This document shows positions 49,247-59,259 of a stretch of 64,000 nucleotides of DNA, one piece after another; positions within the stretch are counted from its first letter, which is position 1, and each line of letters begins with the position of its first letter. The notes under the pieces are model-generated. The model was not told the origin of the DNA. It was given only the letters and a program-made list of their open reading frames with translations, and made no database searches. Made by a program: the position numbers and the translations under genes. The DNA lies in assembly GCA_009733575.1 (NCBI GenBank), contig ML769700.1:1-64000 (forward strand), read 5' to 3'. Source of the DNA: Gymnopus androsaceus JB14 (taxonomy: Eukaryota; Basidiomycota; Agaricomycetes; Agaricales; Omphalotaceae).

Positions 49247-50542
49247 ATGGTTCAAGTCATCCAATCCTTTTCATCCAGCTTCACTCGGCATTGCTATTGC
49301 TCAGACCAACTCATGGATTCGACAAGTTGCAGCGATAATAACTCCATTCAGATTAGTGAAATGGTGCCCATTCTTCGCAATATCATTGCATGCGCCGTCT
49401 GGTTTGGTTTCTCTATTCCCCTTCTTTTCTTGCTCTTCTGGACCTCCACAGCAGAGCGCCGTCGAAAAGGCCTATTTATTGCAAATGTCATGAACATTTG
49501 CTTTGGGATTATCCTTGGGCTGCTTAATGTTATTCTTCTTGTGCGTATTTCTTTTCATGAGTATACTTATGCGGACGTAATGTGCTCACATATATTCCGG
49601 TTTAGCTTCAGAGTCTGGTACATCCATCAGCGAGTGTCGATAGGCCTGCTCAGCTTGCATTTCTGTCCTTGATGAGCTTAATCGGAGAACTCATTGATTC
49701 TGTGCTTATCTTTCGCCTCGTTGTCGTGTTCCCCTGGTACACTACACCCAGACTTTTGTGGATGGTAATTTTTACCCCTCTGATGGCATTGAAAGCTGGA
49801 CGGCTGGCAAATGTGATCACATTCATCATCTTTTACCAGAAGAAAGCACAGAGTGCTACAACTTCTGCTGAACTGGGGACACTCTCGTTGTCAATGCCTG
49901 AACCGATTGCAGTTTGGGTTCTTCAGATAATTGATAATTCGTAAGTATTGCAGAGATTTATTTTGAAATTTTACACCTGTGCTTACATTAACCTATGTAA
50001 GACTGTGTTCGTTCATTTTCTTGTGGTGGTTGAACAGGAGGAAGTCAATTTCTGAACGTATTGGCGGAAACGATGGCCGAGGTGAGTGTCAACGGTTTTT
50101 CCTTGAACATCGAGCTTGATTATATTGAGCAGTATCATTTGCTCACAAACTTCGCGCTCTGTTTTGGATTGCATTATCCAACTATGTTTTCCCTGCCATG
50201 TTTACGATTGCAATGCTGTTCGTTTACATCCTCCAGAAAAGTTATCAGGAGACATTTTTACTCATGCTAACCAACATATACGTGGAAATATTCGGGGTTA
50301 TGTTTGCTACTGTCTGGGTGCAGACCTCACAGGATGAAGCAGCTCCTAATGAAACTCTGGCCACTCTTGAATTTGCGACAAACGTCATCAGGTCCAATAC
50401 AGAGTCAACCAGAACGGCATCATCCAATCACTGCGAGGAGGAGAAGGGTGATTCTACTGTGTCATTCAGGCGGATGGAACAATTGCCAGTAGGTTGCACT
50501 GGGAGTCAACTGGGAGTCATAGAGAATAAATACATAAGGTAG
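49247..50542 (+). CDS. Seven-transmembrane membrane protein, agaricomycete-type, 4 exons, about 372 aa
   Basis: Exons: 49247-49540, 49606-49940, 50002-50081, 50133-50542, with intact frame. About seven hydrophobic helices are visible, the first near residue 45 (I-I-A-C-A-V-W-F-G-F-S-I), with the conserved basic loop E-R-R-R-K-G and later L-I-F-R-L-V-V-V-F-P-W-Y. The C-terminal tail is hydrophilic (Glu/Thr/Ser-rich). This family is abundant in agaricomycetes and often called GPCR-like, but ligand and coupling are unknown. The start may also be the ATG at 49313. The first candidate ATG lies just 15 bp after the right end of the MITE at 48546-49232, so its promoter probably overlaps the element. 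Confidence 0.7.
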
Positions 50543-52023
50543 TTTCATGGTTTTAGACATTACAGTAGATGCAAAGTTGATGCAAAGTGTACAATAGCAT
50601 GGTAAATTAGTAACTGGCGACTGGTTCTGGTTCGGAAATGGACCTTGGACCAGTATGTATAATTCTATTCTATTCTATCCTTAGTACTAGTATCCATTTG
50701 ATAAGTATGCTTACTTAGCACATTTAAATGTGGATACAACCCCGGATGAAAAGGAACTTTACAATGCGTTGCATTGAAAACGGGAAGCCTGGCGCCGACG
50801 CTGCGTCGCAGCGCGTATATTTGATGATCTCCTTCTTCGATGGGGGCGCCAAAATGTCCAACCTTAAAAGTATGTGAATTAGGTTGTGCAAGAGATACTG
50901 GTAACTGAATAGTAAGGGAAAAAATGCTCGTTCCCTTACTATGTGCGTCAATCTGAGGAGGAATGCAGGCCGGCGAGTTCGGACAATAACGCAAGGAAGA
51001 GCTTACATAGCGGCATAGCCAACAGGTTCTGCCTGTGCTCACTCAAATGCTTAGACCCAGTAAGTGAAAAAAACTGGTATATAAGCAACTTATATGTCTG
51101 ATACAATGACCAGGGGATGCAATGTAGGTTGAGACAACTAGTAGTAGCTGTACCTGTGTGTCTGTTTAAGTTTAATGTATCCCAAAAGAGGATGACAGAA
51201 CGCGCCGATTAAGAGACTATTACCCTCTACCCTACATCGACAACGCATTATGTGCGATCATAATATCTCACAAACCCAGCAAAGTTCCGTCACTGGTTGT
51301 TCATAGCAAAACTTGAACGCTGTAGTGTTTCGAAGACATGAATCTACGATTACCATTAAAACATACCGTTGTTGGAAATTTAAGGTTTCTGCCTTTTTTA
51401 CTGTACAGTGCATTGCATATTAATCGTTACAGTAGGCCAGTATTTTGATGACCTTTTCTATTTGGGTCCACCGGCAGCGTGGCCCAATTGAAATTTATAA
51501 GTCTGCCAGTGGGTCCAAATAAGCATACATAAACAAGGTCGTCAGAATACTAACCTAACCATCAATGATTCAATATGCAACGCACTGTATTTTTGGAGCA
51601 TGAATGAGTGACAGACTTAGACCGATACCATTTAGTAATTCATTCTCCGAGCCGATTGCACACTGCATGCATATTTCCGTAAGTCCATCCAACAAATGGT
51701 GAACTTACAGAAAACACACGAAAATTGCCTAATCAGGAAATTTTGGAACTTATTGAAGAACTTTATGCAGAACATACGAAAGAATTTTCCAAATAAGCTA
51801 GATCATATCAGCTGCTGTACAGCTCTGCACAGAACTGGACAGAGGGGGACCTTGCTATGGGATCTCAGGTTTTGCTGATGATCATTTTCATAATAAGTCC
51901 CTTTTGGATGTTTTCCGTAAGTTCGCTCAAACTTAAAAAAACATGCATGCAGTGTTGCTGTAGGGTATAACAGGCGTACAGTCAACTAAACAAGTCCACA
52001 ACCGATCTCCTTCACTTCTCCAC
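50543..52023. other. Intergenic region
   Basis: No supported gene. Around 51816-51880 there is a block (GTACAGCTCTGCACAGAACTGG and GGTTTTGCTGATGA) related to one at about 53820-53870, a short dispersed repeat. Confidence 0.4.
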
Positions 52024-53223
52024 ATGCCTGACACCTATCTTGTCCTTGGTGGTTCTGGTCTCTTGGGACGATACCTTGCCCATCGCCTGGTGGATCGTGG
52101 AAACGTTGTTGCTGTTTTAGACATTGTACAGCGTTACGATGATATACCATTCTACTCCGGGGATATCAGCAACGACGGTGTTGTAGTCGATGTTCTATGC
52201 AAGGTGAACTAGTATGAATTCCAACGCTGATGTTTATTGACAAAATTTTAGACGGGTGCTACTTGTGTTTTCCATACAGTTTCTCCCTTGGCAACAGAAG
52301 CCGAGGCGGACGAATTCTGGAAGGTCAACGTCGAGGGCACTAAACAAGTTATATCAGCCTGTCTTGCTGCTGGGGTACAGAAGCTTGTATACACCAGCTC
52401 AGCTGGCATAATAATCAATGGATGTGATATTAACGGTGCCGATGAGACCTATCCCATCCCAAAGAAAGGATACCAAGCTTACCATCATACTAAGGCTATC
52501 GCAGAGAGGCTAGTCCTTGAGGCAAATGGAAAGAAAGGATTGCTCACCTGTGCCCTTCGCCCTTCCGGTGTCTTTGGGTATGCCAATTTTTAAACCTCTT
52601 GTTGATTGTTTATTTAACAACTGAGAGCATAGACCCGGTGACCGTGTTATGGTGGCAGCCATGTATAAACAGTACCAGCTAGGACGAACTGGAGTCCAGA
52701 TTGGGAATAATCGAAATCTAGTCGACTTCACTTCCGTTCAAAACGTCGCGGATGCTCATCTTCTTGCCGCAGATCACCTGAAATTGCCTGTTCATCCTGA
52801 TTTTCCTGTTGCAGGGGATGCATTCTTTATCACGAATGATGAGCCGTGGCCATTCTGGGACTTTGCGAATGGAGTTTGGGATCGTTTCGACCAATATTTT
52901 CCAGGACAACGTGTCAAGAAGAAGCCATTTGTTATCCCACAATGGCTCGGTCTGATCCTTGGCACAATCCTAGAGCTACAAGGATGGATTACTGGGAACA
53001 GGCCTATTATGACAAGATATGTGGTTCAGATGAGTTCTACTTCCCGATGGCACAATATATCAAAGGCGAAAAAGTCGCTAGGATACATTCCAAAAGTATG
53101 CATGGGGGATGAGTTGGACAATATGGTTAAGGTATGTGAATGTGTGAGTATTGTTGATATTTCAGTTTCCTGAACATTACCATGTAGTGGTGGATGGAGC
53201 ACAAGGAAGATTTCCAAAACTGA
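52024..53223 (+). CDS. 3-beta-hydroxysteroid/sterol-4-carboxylate dehydrogenase-like SDR, 4 exons, 346 aa
   Basis: Extended short-chain dehydrogenases of this family oxidise and decarboxylate C-4 sterol intermediates (Erg26) or act on related sugars and steroids. Exons: 52024-52203, 52252-52577, 52633-53131, 53188-53223. The Rossmann motif G-G-S-G-L-L-G sits at residue 10, V-Y-T-S-S-A at mid-length, and the catalytic Y-H-H-T-K pair follows. A C-terminal hydrophobic segment (W-L-G-L-I-L-G-T-I-L-E) could be membrane-embedded as in Erg26. The frame is unbroken, ending W-W-M-E-H-K-E-D. No N-terminal targeting sequence. Similar enzymes also act on non-sterol substrates, so the assignment is at family level. 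Confidence 0.85.
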
Positions 53224-54342
53224 CACACACAAATAATGGTTTGCCACTACATACATATGCACATAGGAAGGTAATTGCTTCTAGCATAGTAATGGAATCT
53301 TTATCTGCTCCAGGAAACTGCACTTGCTTTTTCGACCCAATTATATTCCATATGTTTTGCTTTGACATTATTTGATTTACCTATTCTAAATATAACTAGA
53401 CCACTGCTCCCTTGTGCATTAGCAATGGTTCCCTACCTATTTGAATTCAACTTCCATTTGTGGTCCTATCACATGGTCTAATTCAACACAAATACACTGG
53501 TATAACTGTCATTCAATATCACTCGGGGCTGCCATGATATGGCAATCATTCTGGTTTATTTGAGATTACCCCTATTGAGCTCTTCAATGATGAGAATATT
53601 GACAACCCACCAATGAGAACTCCAAGATCCCTGAGAAACCAATGAGAACCCCATTAATTACCTACCATTTAGATTTCTGCTAGGCTTGAAAACCAACCAA
53701 ACAACAATTGCTGATCTATTGCCTGTTGACAGATGTCATGCTCTATAGCAACTCATAGCAGCCCATAGCTCTGGATAGATGGGGACTTTGCTATGGGTGC
53801 TATGGGTGCTATGAGTGCTGGATAGCACTATCCAGTGCTGTACAGTTCACCCAGGTTTTGCTGATGCCTTGGAATGTTCTCTCCAGCTTACATAACAAAG
53901 CTAACTCAGTGGATGCATTTTACTCTCTTAAATTAGCATTAACTTCTGAACATCAAAATAGCAAATTTTCTGCCAAAATGGACACAATGTAGAGGATGAA
54001 GCAGCATGACTTTGGAATCCAGGTGAGTATCAGTGAGATGGAATATATATATAAGTCTTCTACAATATTCATAGGTTGACACAAAGCCATAGGTGGTAAA
54101 CTTTTACAGCAAGGGGTGTTCAAAAAAATAAGCACTGACATGACCTTGGGGGGAGATCTGAGAATTCCTTATGGCCAAAAAAATTTTTCATACTATTTGT
54201 TGAACAGCAAGTGAGACCAAATGGTGAAATCACATTACTAATCAAGTGTAAGGCTTGAGGGATGAAGCAGTTGTAGAAGAGTTTAGTATTGTCTGAGAGG
54301 ACAGTAAAGCAGTAGTATGCAGAGCAATAGGGACTGACAGGT
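53224..54342. other. Intergenic, repeat-rich
   Basis: A tandem GCTATGGGT (x3) occurs near 53800, followed by the same GTACAG...GGTTTTGCTGATG block seen at about 51820-51880. No gene is supportable. Confidence 0.45.
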
Positions 54343-55241
54343 TGTTGAAATCTAGAGCACTAGATTAGTATAATACTAGACTCAGCCAGAAGTCACAGTA
54401 ATAGTGATGAAGGCTGTATGAATACTACTTACTAGAGCACTAGATAGTACATACTAACTATAGTATATAAGCATAGTGAAGATACAGCATATAAGAAAAT
54501 ACTCAGCAGAAGTCACAGTAATAGTGATGAAGGCTGAGGAAAAGAGGGATCGCTGAAACATGGAGTATATGTGTAAATTCCGAATACATGAGAAAATAAT
54601 AAAATAATCATATACAGTATAAAGGAACAACTCTGGTCCCGGTTAAGCTTTGCAGTGTTTTCACCTAAGGGGTTATTAAGGGAATTTTTTGATCCTAAGG
54701 TCTTAAACCTTATTAAGGGCAATTTAAGGGTGTTATTTAAGGGTTAATTAAGGGTGCAAAAAATTACAAAAAATTACCACTTCAGGCATTACGGTACCAC
54801 CAAAAGATCTATACTACTCCATGTAATTACCCCAGAGCTCTCAAACTCACTTTTACTGAGTGCCTCATCCAAATAATGTACTTTTTCAGCCAATTTCTTA
54901 ATCATGCATCATGTCCAAAAAAAATCAGAAAGTGGCAATGATTCTTTGTCCAATTTTCAGAGTTTTTTTTTGTATTATTCATTCTATATTTTTCCAAAGT
55001 CAGCCAAAGTCAGCTTGTAAAGATTTTCAGAGATTTTGATGCCCCTGCACCTACTGAGTTATCACGTGAATTTTGCTAAGCGCCCTTAATTAAGACTTAG
55101 GACTTTTACTGATTCAAGCTAAGGGTTAGGCTTAAGGGTATATTAAGTCTTAAGTTAAGACTTAGGCTTAATGAACACTGAAGCTTTGCCATGCAAACCG
55201 GCTAATCGGAAACACTTACTGATATCATATGATATCTAACA
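54343..55241 (-). mobile_element. LTR of a Ty1/copia element carrying a hAT-type MITE
   Basis: The segment starts TGTTGAAATC and ends GATATCTAACA, next to the Copia RNase H remnant at 55242-55470, which fits a 3' LTR in minus orientation. It is interrupted by the MITE 54653-55180; without that and one 8-bp duplication the LTR is about 363 bp. The left end is less certain than the right. Confidence 0.6.
54653..55180. mobile_element. hAT-type non-autonomous element, 528 bp, 8-bp target duplication AAGCTTTG
   Basis: The tips are CAGTGTT and AACACTG, the classical hAT-like terminal inverted repeat, and AAGCTTTG occurs directly before (54645-54652) and directly after (55181-55188). Many TAAGGG-like motifs cluster near both ends (e.g. 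54660-54740 and 55080-55170), which resemble the sub-terminal transposase-binding repeats of hAT elements. There is no coding sequence. It sits within the Copia LTR. Confidence 0.9.
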
Positions 55242-55470
55242 CTCCCCTCAACAAGATCCACTAGGAAAAATACCAAGTGCTTTGGTAAAAATGCCGGCAA
55301 AGTTCTCCTTGGATGGAACATATTGAGTAGCAATATCACCGTCTTTAATTGCACCTTGAATCCAGTGTCAATGAACTTTGACATGCTTGTTTGCATTGGT
55401 GATCTGAGGTGAATTCATATTCTTCAGAGCTGAAGAACATCTGAGTTGGTTCTTGCTGGGTGAAATCAAG
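55242..55470 (-). pseudogene. Ty1/copia RNase H C-terminal remnant
   Basis: On the minus strand around 55460-55250 one frame shows A-N-K-H-V-K-V-H, then an in-frame TGA, then H-W-I-Q-G-A-I-K-D-G-D-I-A and F-T-K-A-L-G, matching the end of Copia RNase H. The rest of the polyprotein is not found in 55471-55929. Confidence 0.75.
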
Positions 55471-55929
55471 TTGTTGTAGAAGTTGGCGCAAGCAGAGTTC
55501 TTTGAAATTGAGGGGGGAGTGCATGATGATCCGTTCTTTGTTTTTCAGGTGGCAGATAGACCTTTGGGGGATAGGCAGACGTTGATGCCAAAGATATTGG
55601 ATTGGGTGAAGAAAGGTTTCAAAGACTAAGAGTTGACACATGTAAATGCTGTGAGTATTCTTGTATTATGTACAAAAACAGCAACTCGTTATTCATGTCT
55701 GTGGTGGATACCGGAAGGATACCGGATAGCCAGCCACTGTTCATGTGACTGCCAAATAATGACACCACCTGATAATTATTTGACAATTCGCATGAATGGC
55801 AGCCTGCTATCCAGTATCCACAGTGAGTCAAGAAGTATTAGCAGTGCCATACCATGCCTATATACTCCTAAATACAGTCTCTAAACATATAATTGTAAAA
55901 GTATGCAATAGTGCCAATCTTTTGCTAAT

Positions 55930-56244
55930 GTGCAATTTCACTTCATATGTTTCTCTATAGCAATATTTACTAGATTGAAGTCTGACCAAAAATTACATCT
56001 ATTAGATTCAAATGCCATAGCAGGACCAGGTCCACAAGCAATGGCAGCAATTATCTCACAGAAACATGCTGATGAATCTATTCTGGTACCACAGCCTGAA
56101 TCCAAAAGGGTGAAAAATTGTACATGTCCAAAATGTGCAATTCCATCCCAATTGTGTTGGGAAAATGGGTGCAAGAACAAGTGTTGTGACTGTGGTACAT
56201 TCAACTGTCCAGGGAGTATGGTGTTCAAACTGCATAATAAATAA
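55930..56244 (+). CDS. Short cysteine-rich ORF, unrecognised
   Basis: The C-terminal half has nine cysteines with spacing C-x-C-x2-C then x7-C-x4-C-x3-C-C-x-C-x4-C, suggesting a small metal-binding or disulphide-rich fold, preceded by a Gln/Ala-rich segment. There is no signal peptide and no hint of introns. It could be the end of a TE-encoded protein, as nothing but repeats surrounds it. Confidence 0.3.
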   Translation: MQFHFICFSIAIFTRLKSDQKLHLLDSNAIAGPGPQAMAAIISQKHADESILVPQPESKRVKNCTCPKCAIPSQLCWENGCKNKCCDCGTFNCPGSMVFKLHNK

Positions 56245-57969
56245 ATCCCTGTTCATTGACATTCATAAATGTTCCTGTTCATTCATCATAAATGTTCCCA
56301 TTCATACATAAATGTTCCCGGTCATAGATACAAAACCTGTTCTCAGTCTCATATAAATTTTTTTGTAGCATTACACTGACTACTTCCCAGTCTCAAAAAT
56401 ATGATTTCCTGGTTCATACAAAAAAGTCTTTACAAGACTCTGTGAGACCTGGTGCACGAAACGGATCTCGAACCAATGTATCCTGAATGTCTTGCACCTA
56501 GATGTAGGTGGAGACCAAATGCGACCACCCAGGGTAACCATGCTGTAAGGTGGGTCTGGACAGTAGTATGAGTGTTATATGGAACAGTACAAGCCTCAGA
56601 GGTGCAAGGAACAGTGTAAGGGCCACCCGATGATGTAATCAGGAGGAAGTGGGTGGTATTGTGGTCCGACAACCAGAAATGAGTGGAAGCGGATGGAATA
56701 TGGATGAACATCTGGAAAAGTTCCCTAGTGCCCAGGGACATATAGGTTGCACTGAGGTACCCACAGGGTGACTAGGACACCCAGGATGTCTAGGCACCAC
56801 AGGCACCCTAAAGAAACCCCCCAAATCCTGTGCATCCTGAGGATAGAAAGGTATCTCTGAGGTGTCCCTGAATATTCTTGGGGTGTCCCTGAATATCCCT
56901 GGGGTGTCCCTGATCATCCTGGGTGTCCCTGGGGCGCCCTGGGAATCCATAGAGACAATATTTAAATAATATATTTTTTTACCATCTTAGCCTCTTACAC
57001 TCATATTTACCTTCTTTGTTTACTTATTCATTATTCATTATTCAAGTCTCGGTACTTAATACACTTATTATAGATGGTTGTTGTGCTTATTGCTCACTGC
57101 TTATTATTATCTTATTCATTTGGTGTTTCAGCGCTTAAATTCAAGTGACTCATAATAAACTTAAAGATTGACACCTCACAGGTTTGAACTCTCAGCCTTG
57201 CAGTCGACTGTATTATGTAAGCAATAATGCGAGAGCTCAAAACCACTGAACTATCTTGATATAAGATATGCTAGAAACTTTGTGCACTATATACACCAAC
57301 TAGTGGGGTCAGCATCACCTATAAGAAAATTGGTGACCATTTGGTCATAATTGCACATGAACCTATTCTCCCACCATAGTCTACTGAGACTATCTCCAAT
57401 GTTACCAGTAATTATTCTTAGGTAAAAAGAGCTTGAAATACGAAAACTAGACTCAATGTTTTGTCTTTTGGTTAATTTAATTTTGTTGTGAATATAATGT
57501 AGTTTTTAATCAAGACATAAAGTATGCAGGCCAAAAAGTCGGATGGGCGCTTAAATCACGTGCTCATAAGCACGAGCACATGATCCCTCTCCCAGGGTGT
57601 CCCAGGGCTTCCCACAGCTGTCCCAGGGCTTTCTAGAGCTTCCCAGGATTCCCAGGAATTTGCCCATTTCCCAGGAAGCCCAAGCAACCTGAGGAGCCCA
57701 GGATTTTAGCCAAATCCTGAAGCCCTTTGGGCTTGCTTGAGGCTAATTTCTGATTAACTTCAGAGATACTCAAGGATCCCTAGAATTTGGCCAAAATCCT
57801 GGGCTACCTGGGGTGCTTGGGTTGGCTAGTGTTGCCTAGGAATTGGCCAAATTCCTGGGCATCCCTGAGAGTGACCAGGCATACCTGGACTTGCCTGGGC
57901 TTTAGGTAGTTTTCCAGATGAAGGGGTGGTCCAAAAAGGTGTAATAAGTCCAAATATGGATAATGCAGG
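56245..57969. repeat. Minisatellite-rich region
   Basis: 56850-56945 contains GGGTGTCCCTGAATAT-type units repeated about five times. 57580-57680 and 57780-57900 have diverged CCCAGG-rich repeats (TTCCCAGG, TCCCAGGGC). 56265-56335 has CATAAATGTTCCC units. No gene is supportable. Confidence 0.6.
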
Positions 57970-58200
57970 TGGAATACAGTAAATGCGGACGGAAATAGCG
58001 TGGGAGCAGGTGGAATGGCGTGAAAGCGGGCGGAAATAGCGTGGGAGCGGATGGAATAGCGCAAAAGCGGACGGAAATAGCATGGGAGTGGATGGAATAG
58101 GGTGAAAGCGGATGGGAATAGCGTGGGAGCGGACGGAATAGGGTGAGAGCGGATGGAAATAGTGTGGGAGCAGACAGAATAGAGTGAAAGCGGATGGTCC
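57970..58200. repeat. Minisatellite, about 22-bp units
   Basis: Units such as GTGGGAGCGGATGGAATAG alternate with GTGAAAGCGGACGGAAATAG for about ten units, giving a 44-45 bp higher-order period. A GAGACA microsatellite follows at about 58395-58425. Confidence 0.75.
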
Positions 58201-58798
58201 CAGAGGTTCTAGAGGTAGCAAAACCCAAATAGGAAGCTCCTGGGGAGCTTTGGTCGTAAAGTTGTAAACAGAGATAGAAGACAGTGAGCTCTGGATGTAG
58301 ATTTGGTATCTACGGACAGAGCCTCGCAGTTAATGCAGATGACAGTGAGCCTTCAAACGGAGCTCGGAAGGCACAACTGGTTAGAACAGACAGAAACAGA
58401 GAGACAGAGACAGAGACAGAAGCAAAACAGGATCGATTCAGTAACAATGGTAATAACAGACTAGTGTACATGAACTTGGGGTGTCTACTTATATACTGTA
58501 GGGTGGCTGTGTAAGTTGTCAGGAGGACCTGATGGATGGTTATCAAGTGCAGGAGGCACCCAGGAGGCAGGATAACTGGTAATCACATGTAGAAAGTGCC
58601 TGGCAGGCAAGATAAATGGTAAATAAGCATGGAAAGCGCCCGCAATTTAGGTGATGAGTGCGGGAAGTATCCATAGACAGTCAGGAAGCGTGGGAAACAT
58701 CAGCGGGTGGATAGTGGGTGCAGGGAGTGTCTGGAAATGAGCCAAGGCCTGACAGACTCTTGCAAGATTATTCTTAAGCTAGCACTCATTTTTGATTG

Positions 58799-59098
58799 AC
58801 ATTCCCACAGTCTATAGGGGACTTGAAACAGACAATACAGGATCAGGGCTCTACCACTAAGAAAAAAGGACTATGCTATGTGTTAACAACTACTATATAC
58901 TACTTGAATATGCAATTTTGTGTGAATATAGGAATATTTACAGTGAACAGATTGATTTTGCTGTCTTTGATCAATGTTCCCATGGCCTATAAAGGACTCA
59001 AAACAGACAATACAGGATCAGGACTCTACCACTAAGAAAAAGGACTATGCTATGTGTTAACAACTACTATATACTACTTGAATATGCAATTTTGTGTG
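58799..59098. repeat. Two direct repeats of about 123 bp
   Basis: 58802-58923 and 58979-59098 are nearly identical (AACAGACAATACAGGATCAG to GCAATTTTGTGTG), 177 bp apart. Function unknown; no gene covers them. Confidence 0.8.
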
Positions 59099-59259
59099 GA
59101 TAGATTCAGTATTAGAAGTAGTCATGAAGTAGACTATGGGCAGGCAGGCAGGCATTTCAACACCTGACCAACATGCACTGTGATTGTGTTTCATTTAAAC
59201 CACCATCATGCCTGAACAGCATGAGTCCACAGCTGAAGCTTTGAAGCTCAAGCATGCTA

